Source: Poteriospumella lacustris (Eukaryota; Sar; Chrysophyceae; Chromulinales; Dinobryaceae). Taken from it: 20,307 nucleotides of DNA. Below are positions 18,718 through 20,307 of this stretch, in pieces. Position numbers and translations under genes: made by a program. How positions within the stretch are numbered: the stretch's first letter is position 1; every line of letters begins with the position of its first letter. Below the pieces are notes generated by a model. The model did no database searches. It saw nothing but the letters and a program-made list of their open reading frames with translations, and was not told the DNA's origin. Where the stretch lies: NCBI GenBank assembly GCA_008000375.1, contig SMOI01000223.1, positions 1-20,307 on the forward strand, written 5' to 3'.

Positions 18718-20252
18718 ATGGTTAGTCTTTTCTTACCTTTCTTTGTTGCTGCACTGATCTGCGTGACAGTGTTTGCCGAGCAAGAAGTTGAGGTTCACAA
18801 GCCTCGTGGTGACGAGCGCCCCGCAAGTTTGTTCAAGGCTGGTGACGAGTGGCTTGCACTTCCTGAAGTCTTTTCTAATCTCGATTTTGCCGCCAATTCT
18901 ACTTTTGCCAGTGAGGATGATGTTGAAGGGCAGATCTCTCTTCGTGCCTCCAGATTTTGGGGACGTTTGTATATCGACGGGTGGCCGCAAACTATTCAAT
19001 ACTTCCGCGCTCATTTCGGCATTGAGGCTCCTTTAGGAAGAAAACGATTTGTCTTCGCCGAACCTCGTGATGGTTGTCAAGATCTTACGAATGCCGACTT
19101 GATTGACTCCAGTCACATTCTCTTGGTCAACCGTGGCAGTTGTACCTTTGGAACAAAGGCAAAAGTTGCCCAAAAGGCTGGCGCAGCCGGAGTTTTGATC
19201 ATCAACAATGAGCCTGGCATTGATCATTTGCCTGGCCCGGATGCACATGATATTCAGTATTCGATTGGAAGCGTCGCCCAGCAAGAGGGACAACTTTTGG
19301 AAGCAGTGTATGACGATGGACCGAATGAAGGAGGCTTTGGTCGCAAAATTGAGGGATACATGGTTCCAATTAATTGCGAAAAGTCCGGTGCCAAATGCAA
19401 TGCTGCTACTTATGAAGAGCGCGCTCATATTGCTAATTTGGCGGAGGGAGGAACCCTCCGAGTTTATCGCAAGGGCGAGTCGAAGCCTTTGGAAGGAAAG
19501 GATTTCCCCATTGAGTATTTATTGGCTCACTTCGGAACCAAAGTGTTGCACGAGAATGTATCTCTTCCCATTGTTGTGGCCAAGCCAGCAGAGGCTTGCG
19601 CGCCATTGGAGAACGATGTCAGAGGCAAAATCGTGTTGGTTCGAAGAGGCTCGTGTCCGTTTGTCAAGAAGGCCGAAGAGATTCAAGCCGCAGGAGGCCG
19701 AGCCATGATTGTGGGCAACCAACACCCTTATCTTGTTCGAAGCGTAAGTATATCTTCGTTGGCTTGCTGATCATATCTAACCGGTTCGGCAACTTCTTTG
19801 TAGGGTGTCGAGCCTCGTTGGAAGGGCCTTAATACTGTTATCCCAGCTGTGATGGTTTCGAAGCGTGCTTATAGCGTGCTTGTCGGCGAGAGCTACACCG
19901 GAAGTACCGTTTCTTTCGTTGAAGATGCAGGCGAAGATATTCCGGAGAAGGATCAAAAGTTTGGAATCGCCAAGAAGAGAACTGTCAATGCAGAGACGTG
20001 GGAGTATCTTGAGAAGCTTCATCGTGGCGAAGGTTGGCCACGATCTGATGTGTACGTCCAAAAGAAGTACGAGGAGCTGAAGACGGTTCATCAAAATTGG
20101 CCTGATCGGTAAGAATGACCACGTTCGATCTTGTTATGGCCAGTTGCTCACTCGTTTGTGTCCATTGTAGTATCAACACTTTGACGGAGGCGTTCAACTC
20201 ACGCACCAAGGACGCAACGGTTCAAGTGGGAGTTACAGGAGGTTCGGCGTAA
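18718..20252 (+). CDS. Secreted/endomembrane protein with two protease-associated (PA) domains, 470 aa, three exons
   Basis: Exons are 18718-19743, 19804-20108 and 20171-20252, ending in TAA. The ATG at 18718 (context GCAAAATGG) opens a classic signal peptide, with hydrophobic LFLPFFVAALICVTVF and likely cleavage after Ala20. PA domain 1 (about 95-190) has LLVNRGSCTFGTKAKVAQKA and GVLIINNEPG. PA domain 2 (about 265-385) has KIVLVRRGSCPFVKKAEEI and RAMIVGNQHPY; intron 1 falls just after this core. Both show the family signature RG-x-C-x-F-x2-K. Known: PA domains are non-catalytic lids or ligand-binding modules of vacuolar sorting receptors, subtilases and aminopeptidases. No protease catalytic domain, transmembrane helix or HDEL/KDEL tail is present, so it looks soluble and luminal or secreted. 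Two N-glycosylation sequons (NST, NVS) are visible. Its function is unknown. Confidence 0.9.
19744..19803 (+). other. Intron 1 of the PA-domain gene
   Basis: Donor CGAAGC|GTAAGT and acceptor TTCTTTGTAG|GGTGTC give a 60-nt phase-0 intron with a pyrimidine-rich end. Joining reads YLVRS|GVEPRWKGLNT, continuing PA domain 2. Retention would stop after six more codons. Confidence 0.9.
20109..20170 (+). other. Intron 2 of the PA-domain gene
   Basis: Donor CCTGATCG|GTAAGA and acceptor CCATTGTAG|TATCAAC give a 62-nt phase-2 intron. Splicing restores an Arg codon and leads to RINTLTEAFNSRTKDATVQV and a TAA at 20250-20252. Retention gives an immediate TAA. Confidence 0.85.
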
Positions 20253-20307
20253 TCCAGAGTCCTCGTTGACTTCAAGTTCTCATGAACAATGCTATATGTG
20301 CCCTTCT

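Overview
This is nuclear DNA from a single-celled eukaryote. Four protein genes are supported. All have short spliceosomal introns (60 to 84 nt, GT...AG, several with GTAAG donors) where they have introns at all, long exons, and small intergenic gaps. Compact genes with small introns, homopolymeric amino-acid tracts and big IQ-motif and EF-hand proteins of the kind often linked to flagella suggest a flagellated protist or water mould (stramenopile-like) or an early-branching fungus. The sequence alone does not settle which. There are no rRNA or tRNA genes, transposons, CRISPR arrays or viral genes that I can see.

Layout from left to right. (1) Minus strand, 10581 to 140: one giant gene of 3455 residues. 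It is read as two overlapping open frames that a 74-nt phase-2 intron (9252-9325) joins exactly. The protein has a helical N-terminus, about 14 IQ motifs, a SAM-like segment, three WW-like/IQ pairs, low-complexity linkers and five B-box-like zinc-binding units at the C-terminus. (2) Plus strand, 11060 to 13939, divergent from gene 1: a four-exon gene for an 879-residue nuclear RNA-binding protein. It has an RRM, six zinc-knuckle-like units resembling the Air1/Air2/ZCCHC7 subunit of the TRAMP RNA-surveillance complex, an acidic/basic region and an RGG/His-rich tail. (3) Minus strand, 18297 to 14710, convergent with gene 2: a single-exon gene for a 1195-residue protein with repeated degenerate EF-hand-pair units and a long disordered tail. 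(4) Plus strand, 18718 to 20252, divergent from gene 3: a three-exon gene for a 470-residue secretory-pathway protein with a signal peptide and two protease-associated (PA) domains.

The spacers are a 478-nt divergent promoter region (10582-11059), a 770-nt convergent 3' region with a strongly purine-rich plus strand (13940-14709), and a 420-nt divergent promoter region (18298-18717). The four genes do not form an obvious pathway. The only functional link I can suggest is between genes 1 and 3: the IQ motifs predict binding of calmodulin-like proteins and gene 3 has EF-hand-like folds, so both may belong to cytoskeletal or axonemal calcium biology. That is inference. The most unusual items are the giant scaffold, with B-box units split by large insertions at the same loop, and the RRM plus TRAMP-type zinc-knuckle fusion whose last knuckle lacks its final cysteine.
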